In this document: piece by piece, positions 1 to 9,182 of the stretch
How positions within the stretch are numbered: the first letter of the stretch is position 1
Layout: each line of letters begins with the position of its first letter
DNA from: Bacteroidota bacterium
Lineage (GTDB): Bacteria; Bacteroidota; Bacteroidia; Chitinophagales; Chitinophagaceae
Length of the DNA: 33,802 nucleotides
Assembly: GCA_014190475.1 (NCBI GenBank)
Contig: BJGL01000019.1
Location: 1 to 33,802, forward strand
Direction: 5' to 3'
Notes under the pieces: model-generated
The model's input: only the letters and a program-made list of their open reading frames with translations
The model's database searches: none
Told to the model about the DNA's origin: nothing
Made by a program: the position numbers and the translations under genes

Positions 1-2461
1 CACCACCACCTGCTCCCATTGGGGGAACTTGGCTGGTAGCATTATCAATTGCTGGTGTAATAGGTTTTGTTGTAGCTGAATCAGCTTTCTTGGGTTTATT
101 AATATAGAAAGAAACCGCAGCACCACGGGGTCTGTTATCGGCATCCCAAATTCCCATCACACTCCATTCAAAGCCATCAGCGGGTTTGTATTGTGCTTGT
201 ACTGCATCTGCAGCAGGGAATACAGTAATATTTTTTACTGGAGTCTTTGTAGTGCTTGCTGCAAGTTTACGTAAAGGACGAATATCGTCTAGAATCCATA
301 GGGCTCGACCAAATGTAGCAATTGCCAAATCAGCCTCACGTTCTTGAATGGCTAAATCATAGGTTGAAACTGATGGGTATCCGTTTTTCCATTGAGAAAA
401 ATTGACGCCATTATCTACACTGATCCAAAGCCCATGCTCCGTTCCAACAAAAATCAAATTGGGTTCTGTGGGATCTTGAATCATACAAAGTGCATAACCG
501 TTCACTTTTGTTTCGTCTACTAATCTTGTCCACGTTTTTCCAAAATCAGTGGTGCGGAATATGTAGGTTTTAAAATCTCCCCGACGGTAATCATTGGCCA
601 CCACAAAAGCTTCTCCTGCATTATGACGTGAAGCAGACACTTGCGGAATCCAGGCTCCAGCGGGAAGTCCGGGAATTTTTCCAGCAAATGATGTCCAGGT
701 TTGACCGCCATCGCGCGTCAAGTGAACTTGTCCGTCATCAGAGCTCACCCAAATAACACCTTTCTCTTTTGCTGAAGGGGCAATACTTAACAAACTGCAA
801 TGTGTTTCGGCACCAGTTATATCTAACGTTAATCCACCTGTATTCTGGAACGCTTTGATCTTAACAGAATCATTGGTGGTTAAATCAGATGAAATCATCT
901 GCCAGCTTGCGCCCTTATCGATACTCTTATGCACAAATTGACTTCCGAGATAAATTGTTTTAGGATCAAATGGGTCCTGCGCCATCGGGGTGTTCCAATT
1001 AAAACGCAGTTTTACATTGGGGTCGGTTGCTGGAGGTTTAATAAACCAAGATTCTCCTGTTTTCCAATTCCTTTTTCCAAAACTTCCACCTTGACTCTCG
1101 CTGTATACCCAACTGGCATCTTCCGGATCAGGCATTACATCAAAACCGTCTCCGCCTCCCACATTATGCCAGTAATAATTACGAATACCGCCATTGATCC
1201 ACACATATGCAGGGCCATGCCAACTTCCATTGTCCTGCATACCCCCCATTACATTGTAGGGCATTTCATTGTCAACATTGATATGATAAAACTGGCCTAC
1301 TGGAATTTTTTCATCAAAATTCCAGGTCTTTCCCCGGTCTCTTGAAATTCCAATTCCGCCATCATTACCTTCTATAATCAGGTTGGGATCGTTGGGATTA
1401 ATCCACCAGGCATGGTGATCCGGATGAATACCGGAATAGGGGATTAGTGTAGCAAACGATTTGCCTCCGTCCTCGCTCCAAGTGATCGTGGAGTGAACAT
1501 CGTAGATTCTATTTTCGTTTTTGGGATCTACATAAATTTCTTGGTAGTAAAATGGACGATCGGTTACATCACCAGGATTACTATTTACCAATTGCCAAGT
1601 AAATCCACCATCCTCACTTTTATAAAGTCCATTCTTGGTAGCTTCTACTTTTGCATACACACGGCTTGGCATGCTACGGGCAAACGCGATACCAATACGA
1701 CCTAATGGTCCTTCAGGCAACCCTTCGTCCTTACCCATTTTTTTCCAGGTCTTTCCGCCATCCACAGTTATATGTAAACCACTGCCTGGTCCACCACTTT
1801 TTAATTCCCATGGCTTTCTACGAAACTGCCACATGGCAGCAATTAACTTATTGGGATTAGAGGGGTCCATTACTAAATCAGCGCATCCAGTGGTATCGTT
1901 TGCGTATAAAATCTTTGACCAGGTTTCTCCACCATCCATTGTTTTGAAAACGCCACGCTCCGGATGTTCTGCGTAGGGATTACCAATGGCAGCAACATAA
2001 ACTGTATTCGGATTAGTGGGATCAATTACAACACGGTGAATACAAACTGTTTTATCTAATCCCATTTTTTTCCAGGTCTTACCTGCATCCAGTGATTTAT
2101 AAATACCTGCACCCAGATTCAATGAGTTACGTGGGTTTCCTTCTCCGGTACCAACCCAGACTACATTTGGATTACTTTGCTGAATAGCTATTGATCCGAT
2201 GTTTTGAATGGGTTGTTCATCAAAAACGGGAGTCCAGTTTTGTCCACTATTTTCAGTTTTCCAAACGCCACCTGATGCTGCACCCAAATAAATGATATTG
2301 GGGTTTGCAACTACAGCATCTACTGCTGTAATACGGCCACTCATGCCAGCAGGACCTATGTTGCGGGGTTTCCAATTTTTAAATTGATCCCAATTTACTT
2401 TTTGAGCTGATAGGCCAATGGTCAGGCAAAAGCTTGTTAGCAGAAATAGGAATTGTTTCAC
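1..2461 (-). CDS. Secreted Asp-box/BNR repeat protein (VPS10/sortilin-like beta-propeller family), 3' end truncated by window edge
   Basis: My reverse-strand translation is open from a GTG at 2461 (VKQFLFLLTSFCLTIGLSAQKVNWDQFKNWKPRNIGPAGMSGRITAVD...) to the window edge. It has a signal peptide and about 11 SxDxGxTW Asp-box motifs (e.g. YKSLDAGKTW, FKTMDGGETW, HITVDGGKTW, YKSEDGGFTW). It is absent from the ORF track because there is no stop inside the window. Confidence 0.9.
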   Translation of the reverse strand, partial: MKQFLFLLTSFCLTIGLSAQKVNWDQFKNWKPRNIGPAGMSGRITAVDAVVANPNIIYLGAASGGVWKTENSGQNWTPVFDEQPIQNIGSIAIQQSNPNVVWVGTGEGNPRNSLNLGAGIYKSLDAGKTWKKMGLDKTVCIHRVVIDPTNPNTVYVAAIGNPYAEHPERGVFKTMDGGETWSKILYANDTTGCADLVMDPSNPNKLIAAMWQFRRKPWELKSGGPGSGLHITVDGGKTWKKMGKDEGLPEGPLGRIGIAFARSMPSRVYAKVEATKNGLYKSEDGGFTWQLVNSNPGDVTDRPFYYQEIYVDPKNENRIYDVHSTITWSEDGGKSFATLIPYSGIHPDHHAWWINPNDPNLIIEGNDGGIGISRDRGKTWNFDEKIPVGQFYHINVDNEMPYNVMGGMQDNGSWHGPAYVWINGGIRNYYWHNVGGGDGFDVMPDPEDASWVYSESQGGSFGKRNWKTGESWFIKPPATDPNVKLRFNWNTPMAQDPFDPKTIYLGSQFVHKSIDKGASWQMISSDLTTNDSVKIKAFQNTGGLTLDITGAETHCSLLSIAPSAKEKGVIWVSSDDGQVHLTRDGGQTWTSFAGKIPGLPAGAWIPQVSASRHNAGEAFVVANDYRRGDFKTYIFRTTDFGKTWTRLVDETKVNGYALCMIQDPTEPNLIFVGTEHGLWISVDNGVNFSQWKNGYPSVSTYDLAIQEREADLAIATFGRALWILDDIRPLRKLAASTTKTPVKNITVFPAADAVQAQYKPADGFEWSVMGIWDADNRPRGAAVSFYINKPKKADSATTKPITPAIDNATSQVPPMGAGGG

Positions 2462-2503
2462 GTTGTAGATTTTAGGGGGATGGAAATTATGAAAGTTGGT
2501 TTA

Positions 2504-3826
2504 TTAATAGTTAATCAGACGCAATTTTTCTTGTCTGCCTGCTATGTACCGAAAGGTTTGGCCATCAAAATAGCCATCTTCCTCTAACATTATTCTTACC
2601 TCTTTACCCCACTCAGGGATAAAGGATGCGCTATTTAACTCGATGGAGTAGGCCGTGTGGGCATAAACCGGGTAGTCTCCGCTTCCCGGAACTCCGTCTT
2701 GTTTATCCCAAAGTCCAATGGTGGGTCCCGCGGCATGCCCGTGTAATCCCAAGGGGTGGGTGTAAATACTGGGCTTTATTCCTTCTTTGATGGCTTGTTC
2801 CCTGGCTGCCTTTAAAATCTCATTCCCAGTAATTCCTGTTTTGAATTGACTGGTGAGAATATCTTGTAGACGGTTGCTGGTGGCAAATGCTTTTTTCAGG
2901 TAGACGGGTGCATCGGTTTCACCCGGACGAAGTACATAAGCATGTTGTTGTATATCGGTATTCAAGCGCAAATAGGTTATTCCAAAATCAACATGTAGTA
3001 AATCTCCCGGGAGAATCACCTCGTTTTCAGGTCGGTTGGAAAAACTACGCAAGTGCTCAAAATTGACGGTATCACTCCGTTGAACTGAAACAGAGGGATG
3101 AAACCAGGTAGTTAAGCCCAAGGATGTTACACGTTGACGGAACCACCAAACTAAATCATCGGTAGTAGTTACACCAGGGTTGATGACACGACTTGAAAAG
3201 CCTTCAGCAATAATTTCATGTGTAATAGCTACTAACTTTTGGTAGAGCTGCATTTCTCGAGTTGTTCGGGTTTCCAGCCAACCTACAGCTAGCGGGGTAG
3301 CTGATACGACTCTGTTTTTTAATTGAGCAGGTAATTTCTGCAGCAATAACTCATGGTGCGTATGATCTAGTCCGTCTGCATGTCCAAAATCTTGTGAAAT
3401 ATTGATACCTATTTTTTTAGGGTCTTTCTTTTTAATCAAGTCAACCAATGCATCCCATTGGTCTGGAAATTTTGTCATATCCCATGCTGCTGGGATAGAC
3501 TTTCCCACGTTATAGCGAGCAATGGCAAACTTTTCAACTTGTTTAGAGATTGGATTTAAATAGAACACCAGCATGGTTGTTCTTCGTGCCGACAACCAGG
3601 TGGAAGGGAGCATCGTCCTCAATACGGGATCTTCATTATACTCTCTTGAAATAATCAACCATAAGTCAATGTTGGTACGTTGCATTAACTGCGGAAGAAT
3701 GGTATTGAACCGTTCTTCAAGTAATTCATCAACCACCCGGCTTTGTTCTCGCTCCGATAAAATGGGTTGGGCCTCAATTTTTTGTAAGAAGAAGCAGATG
3801 GTCGCCAGAAGCAATACCTTTTTCAT
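2504..3826 (-). CDS. Secreted M24-family metallopeptidase (Xaa-Pro aminopeptidase-like)
   Basis: 440 aa with N-terminal signal peptide. M24 metal-ligand pattern: HVDFG, LNTD, HPLGLHGHAAG, YSIELN, MLEEDG. Confidence 0.85.
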   Translation of the reverse strand: MKKVLLLATICFFLQKIEAQPILSEREQSRVVDELLEERFNTILPQLMQRTNIDLWLIISREYNEDPVLRTMLPSTWLSARRTTMLVFYLNPISKQVEKFAIARYNVGKSIPAAWDMTKFPDQWDALVDLIKKKDPKKIGINISQDFGHADGLDHTHHELLLQKLPAQLKNRVVSATPLAVGWLETRTTREMQLYQKLVAITHEIIAEGFSSRVINPGVTTTDDLVWWFRQRVTSLGLTTWFHPSVSVQRSDTVNFEHLRSFSNRPENEVILPGDLLHVDFGITYLRLNTDIQQHAYVLRPGETDAPVYLKKAFATSNRLQDILTSQFKTGITGNEILKAAREQAIKEGIKPSIYTHPLGLHGHAAGPTIGLWDKQDGVPGSGDYPVYAHTAYSIELNSASFIPEWGKEVRIMLEEDGYFDGQTFRYIAGRQEKLRLINY

Positions 3827-3858
3827 AGTTTATTGCGTGTGTTTTTTTATCTTTAGAT

Positions 3859-3936
3859 ATGACACTTCCCGTATTATTTGCCATTTTAGCTTTTGTGCTG
3901 ATTTTAATCAGACGGCACTATAGAGATAAAGAGTAG
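3859..3936 (+). CDS. Candidate 25-aa single-pass membrane microprotein
   Basis: ATG ACA CTT CCC ... GAG TAG encodes MTLPVLFAILAFVLILIRRHYRDKE: one hydrophobic helix with a basic/charged C-terminus. It fills the gap between the M24 gene start and the next gene's stop. Below the ORF-track size cutoff. Confidence 0.4.
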   Translation: MTLPVLFAILAFVLILIRRHYRDKE

Positions 3937-3938
3937 GA

Positions 3939-4676
3939 CTAGTCAAGGTGATAGACCTCGCGTATTTTCTCTAACAGTTTTATAGCGTTAGTGTATTGTA
4001 GTGTATAGATTTTCCGCTGAACATTGAGCATCGAGTTCTTAATATGAGAGAGGCGATTAGCGTACTCTATAATGGTTAGCTTATCAGTTGTTAAGAGTTT
4101 TACATCTTCTTTTACTCCTCTGGGGCCAGCGCCATCTTCTATATTCAAATAGTATTCTTGATCAAAAATTCTATAGGATTGATCTCTGGCTTTTAATTTC
4201 AAGTCTCCCACAATATCCTCATATCGCTGAAGAAACTCGTGCCGTTGCCAATAGTCGGTGATTAAATTCCCAATTTCATGTGACTTTACTAGTCGCATGC
4301 CCCCAGCATTTTTTAGCTGAGCCGATGTTCGGGTACTCAATTCTGAACCTCTGTTGCCTAAACTACTTAGGTTAAAAAGGTACACTCTTTTAAGATCCTC
4401 GGTGGATAAGCGGGGGTTTCTCAGAAGAGAAATGGAGGTATCAATAAATGCAATTTGTCTATCAATGTACTTAGTAGCCGTACTTAATTCTAATGTGTCC
4501 TTAACCAAATCCTCTAATAGGCTTTGCATGTATTCTTCCTCACGATGACGCTCTATGTAGTGTTCTCTTTGATTCTCTGCAAAGAAGCCTAATGTAACGG
4601 CGGCAAATAGCATAAAAAACTCTGTTAGATATTCTGACCATTTTTTAGGAGCATGGTGTTTGTGATGTACTTCCAT
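3939..4676 (-). CDS. Single-pass membrane protein of unknown function, 'MEVHHxHH' family (copy A)
   Basis: 245 aa; N-terminus MEVHHKHHAPKKWSEYLTEFFMLFAAVTLGFFAENQREH, one TM helix, then a helical soluble region; closely related to the 4730..5506 product. Confidence 0.85.
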   Translation of the reverse strand: MEVHHKHHAPKKWSEYLTEFFMLFAAVTLGFFAENQREHYIERHREEEYMQSLLEDLVKDTLELSTATKYIDRQIAFIDTSISLLRNPRLSTEDLKRVYLFNLSSLGNRGSELSTRTSAQLKNAGGMRLVKSHEIGNLITDYWQRHEFLQRYEDIVGDLKLKARDQSYRIFDQEYYLNIEDGAGPRGVKEDVKLLTTDKLTIIEYANRLSHIKNSMLNVQRKIYTLQYTNAIKLLEKIREVYHLD

Positions 4677-4729
4677 AAATTATCCTGTCTTATATTTAGG
4701 TAGCCCAATTTACAACAATAACTGTTTAT

Positions 4730-5506
4730 ATGGAGGTACACCACGCTCATCACAAGCCCAAGAATTGGAAAGAGTATATTACGGAGTTTGTTATGCTGTT
4801 TGCAGCTGTCACGCTGGGCTTTTTTGCTGAGAACTACCGGGAACATAAAATCATTGACCACCGGATGGAGGAAAATTATCAGGCTTTATTACAAGACCTC
4901 CGACAGGATTCCGCCCGCATAAAAGAATTGCAGACCGATAATATTTTAGAGAGAAAGGGGATGATGATTCTGCTAGAGGCTGTCTACCAATACCAGGATA
5001 ATTTAGTAAACTGGGAACAGGTGAAAAACAGGATTGCTTCTATTGAAAAGCTGCCATCCTATCAGACTTTTTTTATGAATAATACCACGTTCAAGAATAT
5101 GCAGTCCTCTGGTATGTTGAGTTATGTGTCTAACAAGGATTTAAGAAAAGAGTTGTCATTTTATTATGAAGTTTTATTTAAAAAATTACTAGATAACAAT
5201 GCACTTTATGATGATGACGGAAGAAAGTTTTATAACGATCAGTTCCCCATTACTCAGCCCACTAACAATAGGAAAATTGATAGTTTAATTGGAGGCCCAG
5301 ATCAATTGACAGCTCGTTATCGTACCTCGAAGGCTAATCGTGATTTTATACTTAATCTGCCCATTGCAAAGGCTATTGTTCAAGATCCCCTCACTTTATT
5401 TAAAGTGGAATCATTTTATCTGCGTTTTTGCGTTTACCGTCGTCTCTTAATGACGTTGGAGGAGCAAAATCAAAAATTGATTGAAATCGTAAGACAACAG
5501 CAGTGA
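4730..5506 (+). CDS. Single-pass membrane protein of unknown function, 'MEVHHxHH' family (copy B)
   Basis: 258 aa; MEVHHAHHKPKNWKEYITEFVMLFAAVTLGFFAENYREH; 29 of the first 35 residues identical to copy A. Confidence 0.85.
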   Translation: MEVHHAHHKPKNWKEYITEFVMLFAAVTLGFFAENYREHKIIDHRMEENYQALLQDLRQDSARIKELQTDNILERKGMMILLEAVYQYQDNLVNWEQVKNRIASIEKLPSYQTFFMNNTTFKNMQSSGMLSYVSNKDLRKELSFYYEVLFKKLLDNNALYDDDGRKFYNDQFPITQPTNNRKIDSLIGGPDQLTARYRTSKANRDFILNLPIAKAIVQDPLTLFKVESFYLRFCVYRRLLMTLEEQNQKLIEIVRQQQ

Positions 5507-6351
5507 GAATCTGCCGGGTATATTTAATTTTTCTACTTGTGCTTTTGGAGGCCTGTGTCTCTTCTAAGCAAATGCATTGGCCTCAAACTGAAGTGACCAC
5601 TGGTCAAGCATTTTATGAACAAGCCGCTTCCTTTCAATGGGAACAAAGAGATTCTTTAACCCGCGACTTTGTATTAAAGGGGTCTATTCCAAGATTTCTT
5701 CAACGGTTTGCTCCTGTTCGTACACAATTCCTGGATAGCAGTAGCGGTAAAGTTTATAATGCAGTTTATTATGTTTCACCAGATTACCTTTCAATTGGGA
5801 CTAATAAAAACTGGGCACGGGTTCATATTACCCCTTTCTTAGCCCAAGAGTTAGCAGACAGTTTGCAGTGTTTTTTACCTACTCGAAAAATGGTTGATGA
5901 AATTTACAAGGCTGCTAGGATAAAGCTGGCTCCCATCCCATTTACACAAGCCCGGGACAGTACTCCTACTTTTTATCAGCATCACTTGGCTGTTGAGCAG
6001 CAAAGAGCGGGCAGAAAAGGGTTAGTGGCAGGTATTCAAAAAGATGTAGTGACTACTGGTCGTTTATATAGCTACCCTAAAAAAGATCGTGTAGCTATCT
6101 ATGGCTGGCATCAGTTGAATGGCAAGCCTATTCAGCCATTGTACACAGGGCATGTTTATTGGTATGTCGATTATAGTCAGGGAGTACGTCTAGTTTATAA
6201 GCTAATAAAGGTAAATGGGAAGTGGATGCATTATAGTACAGTACTAAACGATCCTATCTTGAGGAATTTGCTTTGTGACGAAACGGATTGTGGAGGTGGG
6301 CGTTACCCCACGTCTCCCCTTAGTTCGCTACCTCTTGACGTAACTCGCTAA
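5503..6351 (+). CDS. Hypothetical lipoprotein
   Basis: 282 aa, GTG start overlapping the previous stop (cagcaGTGA); lipobox-like LLVLLEAC after a hydrophobic N-terminus; no family recognised. Confidence 0.7.
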   Translation: MRICRVYLIFLLVLLEACVSSKQMHWPQTEVTTGQAFYEQAASFQWEQRDSLTRDFVLKGSIPRFLQRFAPVRTQFLDSSSGKVYNAVYYVSPDYLSIGTNKNWARVHITPFLAQELADSLQCFLPTRKMVDEIYKAARIKLAPIPFTQARDSTPTFYQHHLAVEQQRAGRKGLVAGIQKDVVTTGRLYSYPKKDRVAIYGWHQLNGKPIQPLYTGHVYWYVDYSQGVRLVYKLIKVNGKWMHYSTVLNDPILRNLLCDETDCGGGRYPTSPLSSLPLDVTR

Positions 6352-7021
6352 GTAAAACTGTTGCACGCTTCAACGCAACTTTTGTACGGCTTACTATAAA
6401 TAAGTCAGCCATTTTCTTTTGTTGTAACGTGTTTTCAAAAAACTGATTTCCTCTTAACCGCTTATTCAACTCCGCCCCATTCATTTTAAAAATTGGCTCC
6501 TGGGAGAACGGAAGGGCAGTTAAGCTTGAATTTCTTTTATATAAGTCCATCAATTCCATTGCAAAACCCTCAACCCATTTCCTATATATTTCAAAATCTG
6601 CATACCGGTCATAGTGTTTCAATAATTTCGATAGCATTTCTTCATTTTCGATTAAATGTAATTTTCCGGAACCTTTTAAAGCTTCAACTTCGGCGGTATT
6701 GCTTGCAAAGTAGGTGGTGAGCAGGGAATTATTAGCATATACTCCAATACTGTCATCTTCAAGTTCTAATTTCCCTTGGGACCACTCAGTTAAAAGGCTA
6801 TCTGCTATCGCAGCACGATACACATATTTGATATTGAACTCTAGATCACTACTGTCTCTTGCCAATTCAGCAATCATACGAGTCATCACTCGCTTGGCTT
6901 CCTTTGTTTCCCGAGCATGTTCTACCCACCGCTCTGCACCAATGGCTAAGCTGATACCAATCACAATTACTATGATTTCAAGGAAAAAGCCTTTGACAAA
7001 TTTGGGTTTGTGAACTTCCAT
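6320..7021 (-). CDS. Single-pass membrane protein of unknown function, MEVH-type (copy C, divergent; DUF6090-like N-terminus)
   Basis: 233 aa; MEVHKPKFVKGFFLEIIVIVIGISLAIGAERWVEHARE: one TM helix followed by a helical region; same architecture and a related 'VEALKGSGKLHLIEN' motif. Confidence 0.75.
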   Translation of the reverse strand: MEVHKPKFVKGFFLEIIVIVIGISLAIGAERWVEHARETKEAKRVMTRMIAELARDSSDLEFNIKYVYRAAIADSLLTEWSQGKLELEDDSIGVYANNSLLTTYFASNTAEVEALKGSGKLHLIENEEMLSKLLKHYDRYADFEIYRKWVEGFAMELMDLYKRNSSLTALPFSQEPIFKMNGAELNKRLRGNQFFENTLQQKKMADLFIVSRTKVALKRATVLLSELRQEVAN

Positions 7022-7070
7022 CTCTTTTTTCTTAAAAATAACGATTAATTTGTGAGGCTAAACTTCAGCT

Positions 7071-9173
7071 ATGCGTTCTCCTTATTTATTTATCCTCTTA
7101 TTTGTAACAGGTACTGCCTCTGCGCAGCTTACCTATCCTCCCACCAAAAAAGTGGATGTAAGTGATAACTACTTTGGTACCACCATCGCAGATCCTTATC
7201 GTTGGCTAGAGGACGATAATAGTGAAGAAACAAAAAGCTGGGTGCAGCAGCAAAATACTGTTAGCGGCTCCTACCTTGCAGCAATTCCTTTCCGGGATAA
7301 AGTAAAATCTCGTCTTGCTATTTTATGGAATTATCCTAAGTATGGTTCTCCTCGAAAAGAAGGGAGCTATTATTATTTTTCAAAAAATGATGGGTTACAA
7401 AATCAAAGCATTCTCTATCGACAAGCTGGCTTAAAAGCTAACCCAGAAGTATTTTTGGATCCTAATCAGTTTTCTGTAGATGGAACTGTTGCATTAAGTG
7501 GCACCGCTTTTTCAAAGAATGCAAAATATCTGGCTTTTCAGATTGCTCGTAGTGGTAGCGATTGGCAAGAGGCTGTAATCATGGATTTATCCACCCGTAA
7601 ATTAATTGACGACACTATTCGTTGGATAAAGTTCAGTGGAATTACTTGGAAGGGTGATGAAGGTTTTTATTACAGCCGCTATCCAGTGCCTGATGCAACT
7701 ACAAAATTGTCTAAACAAAATCAATATCATAAGGTATACTACCACCAAATTGGAACTAAGCAAGCAGAAGATGTATTGATTTATGAGGATAATGAACATC
7801 CTTTGCGAAATGTAGGGGCTGATTTAACTGATGATGGACGGTTTTTAATTATTTCTACCACCGAGGGTACGAGTGGTAATGAACTTTGGGTGAAAGACTT
7901 GACCCAAGAGCAGCAATCTTATATCAATATCGTAAAGGGTTTTAAAACGGATCCCGATGTAGTGGATAGTTATGGAAATTTCCTATTGGTTAAAACCAAC
8001 CAGGATGCTCCCAACTTTAAAGTAGTATTGGTGGATCCTAATCAATCGGGTGCGAATAACTGGAAAACAATTATTCCTGAGCAACCCGAAGTACTGCAGA
8101 GTGTAGGGACGGGTGGGGGTTACTTATTTTGTTCTTATCTCAAAGATGCTTCTACTCGTGTGCTGCAATACACCTACGAAGGGAAGTTAGTTCGGGAAAT
8201 TAAACTGCCCGGAATTGGTACGGCCAGTGGCTTTGGTGGAAAGCGAAACGAGAAGTCTTTCTTTTATACGTTCACCTCTTATACCTATCCACCTACCATC
8301 TTCAATTACGATGTAGAGTCCGGCGTTTCCACTTTATTTAGAAAAACTGAAACGGCTTTTAATAGTGATCACTATGAAACAAAACAGGTCTTTTTTACCA
8401 GTAAAGATGGTACCCGCGTACCTATGTTCATCACAGGAAAAAAAGGTTTTTCACTTAACGGTAATAATCCTGTTTTACTTTATGGTTACGGAGGATTTAA
8501 TATTCCACAAACACCTGGTTTTAGTATCTCTAATGCCTTTTGGTTAGAGCAAGGAGGATTATATGTGGTAGTTAATTTGCGTGGTGGTAGTGAATACGGA
8601 GAGGCATGGCATAAAGCCGGTATGTTAGCTAAAAAACAAAATGTATTTGACGACTTTATTGGTGCTGCAGAGTACTTAATTCAAAACAACTATACAAGGA
8701 ACAATTTGATTGCCATCCGTGGTGGTTCAAATGGCGGTTTACTGGTTGGTGCGTGTATGACACAGCGTCCTGACCTTTTTAAAGTTGCATTACCAGCAGT
8801 GGGAGTAATGGATATGTTGCGTTATCACCTTTTTACTATTGGATGGGCCTGGGCGGTTGAGTATGGAAGAAGTGATAAGGCTGACCAATTCCCCTATTTG
8901 TTAAAGTACTCGCCCCTACATACGCTTAAAGAAGGCACTCATTACCCCGCCACATTAATCACAACGGCAGATCATGATGATCGGGTAGTGCCTGCGCATT
9001 CATTCAAGTTTGCCGCTCGTTTGCAGGAGGCGCACCAAGGAGTTAATCCTGTATTAATTAGAATTGAAACAAAGGCTGGCCATGGCGCAGGAAAACCTAC
9101 CAGTAAGCAGATTGAAGAAGCGGCAGATATTTGGAGTTTTACTATGCATAACTTAGGCTTATCATTCAAATAA
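7071..9173 (+). CDS. Prolyl oligopeptidase (S9A family serine peptidase), secreted
   Basis: 700 aa; signal peptide; YPPTKKVDVSDNYFGTTIADPYRWLEDD N-terminus; nucleophile motif GGSNGG; DHDDRVVPAHSFK and AGHGAGKP catalytic-region motifs. Confidence 0.95.
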   Translation: MRSPYLFILLFVTGTASAQLTYPPTKKVDVSDNYFGTTIADPYRWLEDDNSEETKSWVQQQNTVSGSYLAAIPFRDKVKSRLAILWNYPKYGSPRKEGSYYYFSKNDGLQNQSILYRQAGLKANPEVFLDPNQFSVDGTVALSGTAFSKNAKYLAFQIARSGSDWQEAVIMDLSTRKLIDDTIRWIKFSGITWKGDEGFYYSRYPVPDATTKLSKQNQYHKVYYHQIGTKQAEDVLIYEDNEHPLRNVGADLTDDGRFLIISTTEGTSGNELWVKDLTQEQQSYINIVKGFKTDPDVVDSYGNFLLVKTNQDAPNFKVVLVDPNQSGANNWKTIIPEQPEVLQSVGTGGGYLFCSYLKDASTRVLQYTYEGKLVREIKLPGIGTASGFGGKRNEKSFFYTFTSYTYPPTIFNYDVESGVSTLFRKTETAFNSDHYETKQVFFTSKDGTRVPMFITGKKGFSLNGNNPVLLYGYGGFNIPQTPGFSISNAFWLEQGGLYVVVNLRGGSEYGEAWHKAGMLAKKQNVFDDFIGAAEYLIQNNYTRNNLIAIRGGSNGGLLVGACMTQRPDLFKVALPAVGVMDMLRYHLFTIGWAWAVEYGRSDKADQFPYLLKYSPLHTLKEGTHYPATLITTADHDDRVVPAHSFKFAARLQEAHQGVNPVLIRIETKAGHGAGKPTSKQIEEAADIWSFTMHNLGLSFK

Positions 9174-9182
9174 ACCCTGCTC

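Noticed and set aside
929-1976. Plus-strand ORFs 929..1345, 1493..1705, 1635..1976 and 1651..1860
   Set aside because: They lie antisense to the continuous Asp-box coding frame on the minus strand, with no domain logic of their own.
3573-3923. Plus-strand 116-aa ORF 3573..3923
   Set aside because: Mostly antisense to the M24 peptidase gene; composition looks like a shadow ORF. The separate 25-aa frame at 3859..3936 is the better candidate.
4625-4861. Minus-strand 78-aa ORF spanning the divergent MEVH spacer
   Set aside because: Overlaps the starts of both well-supported MEVH genes in a non-coding frame.
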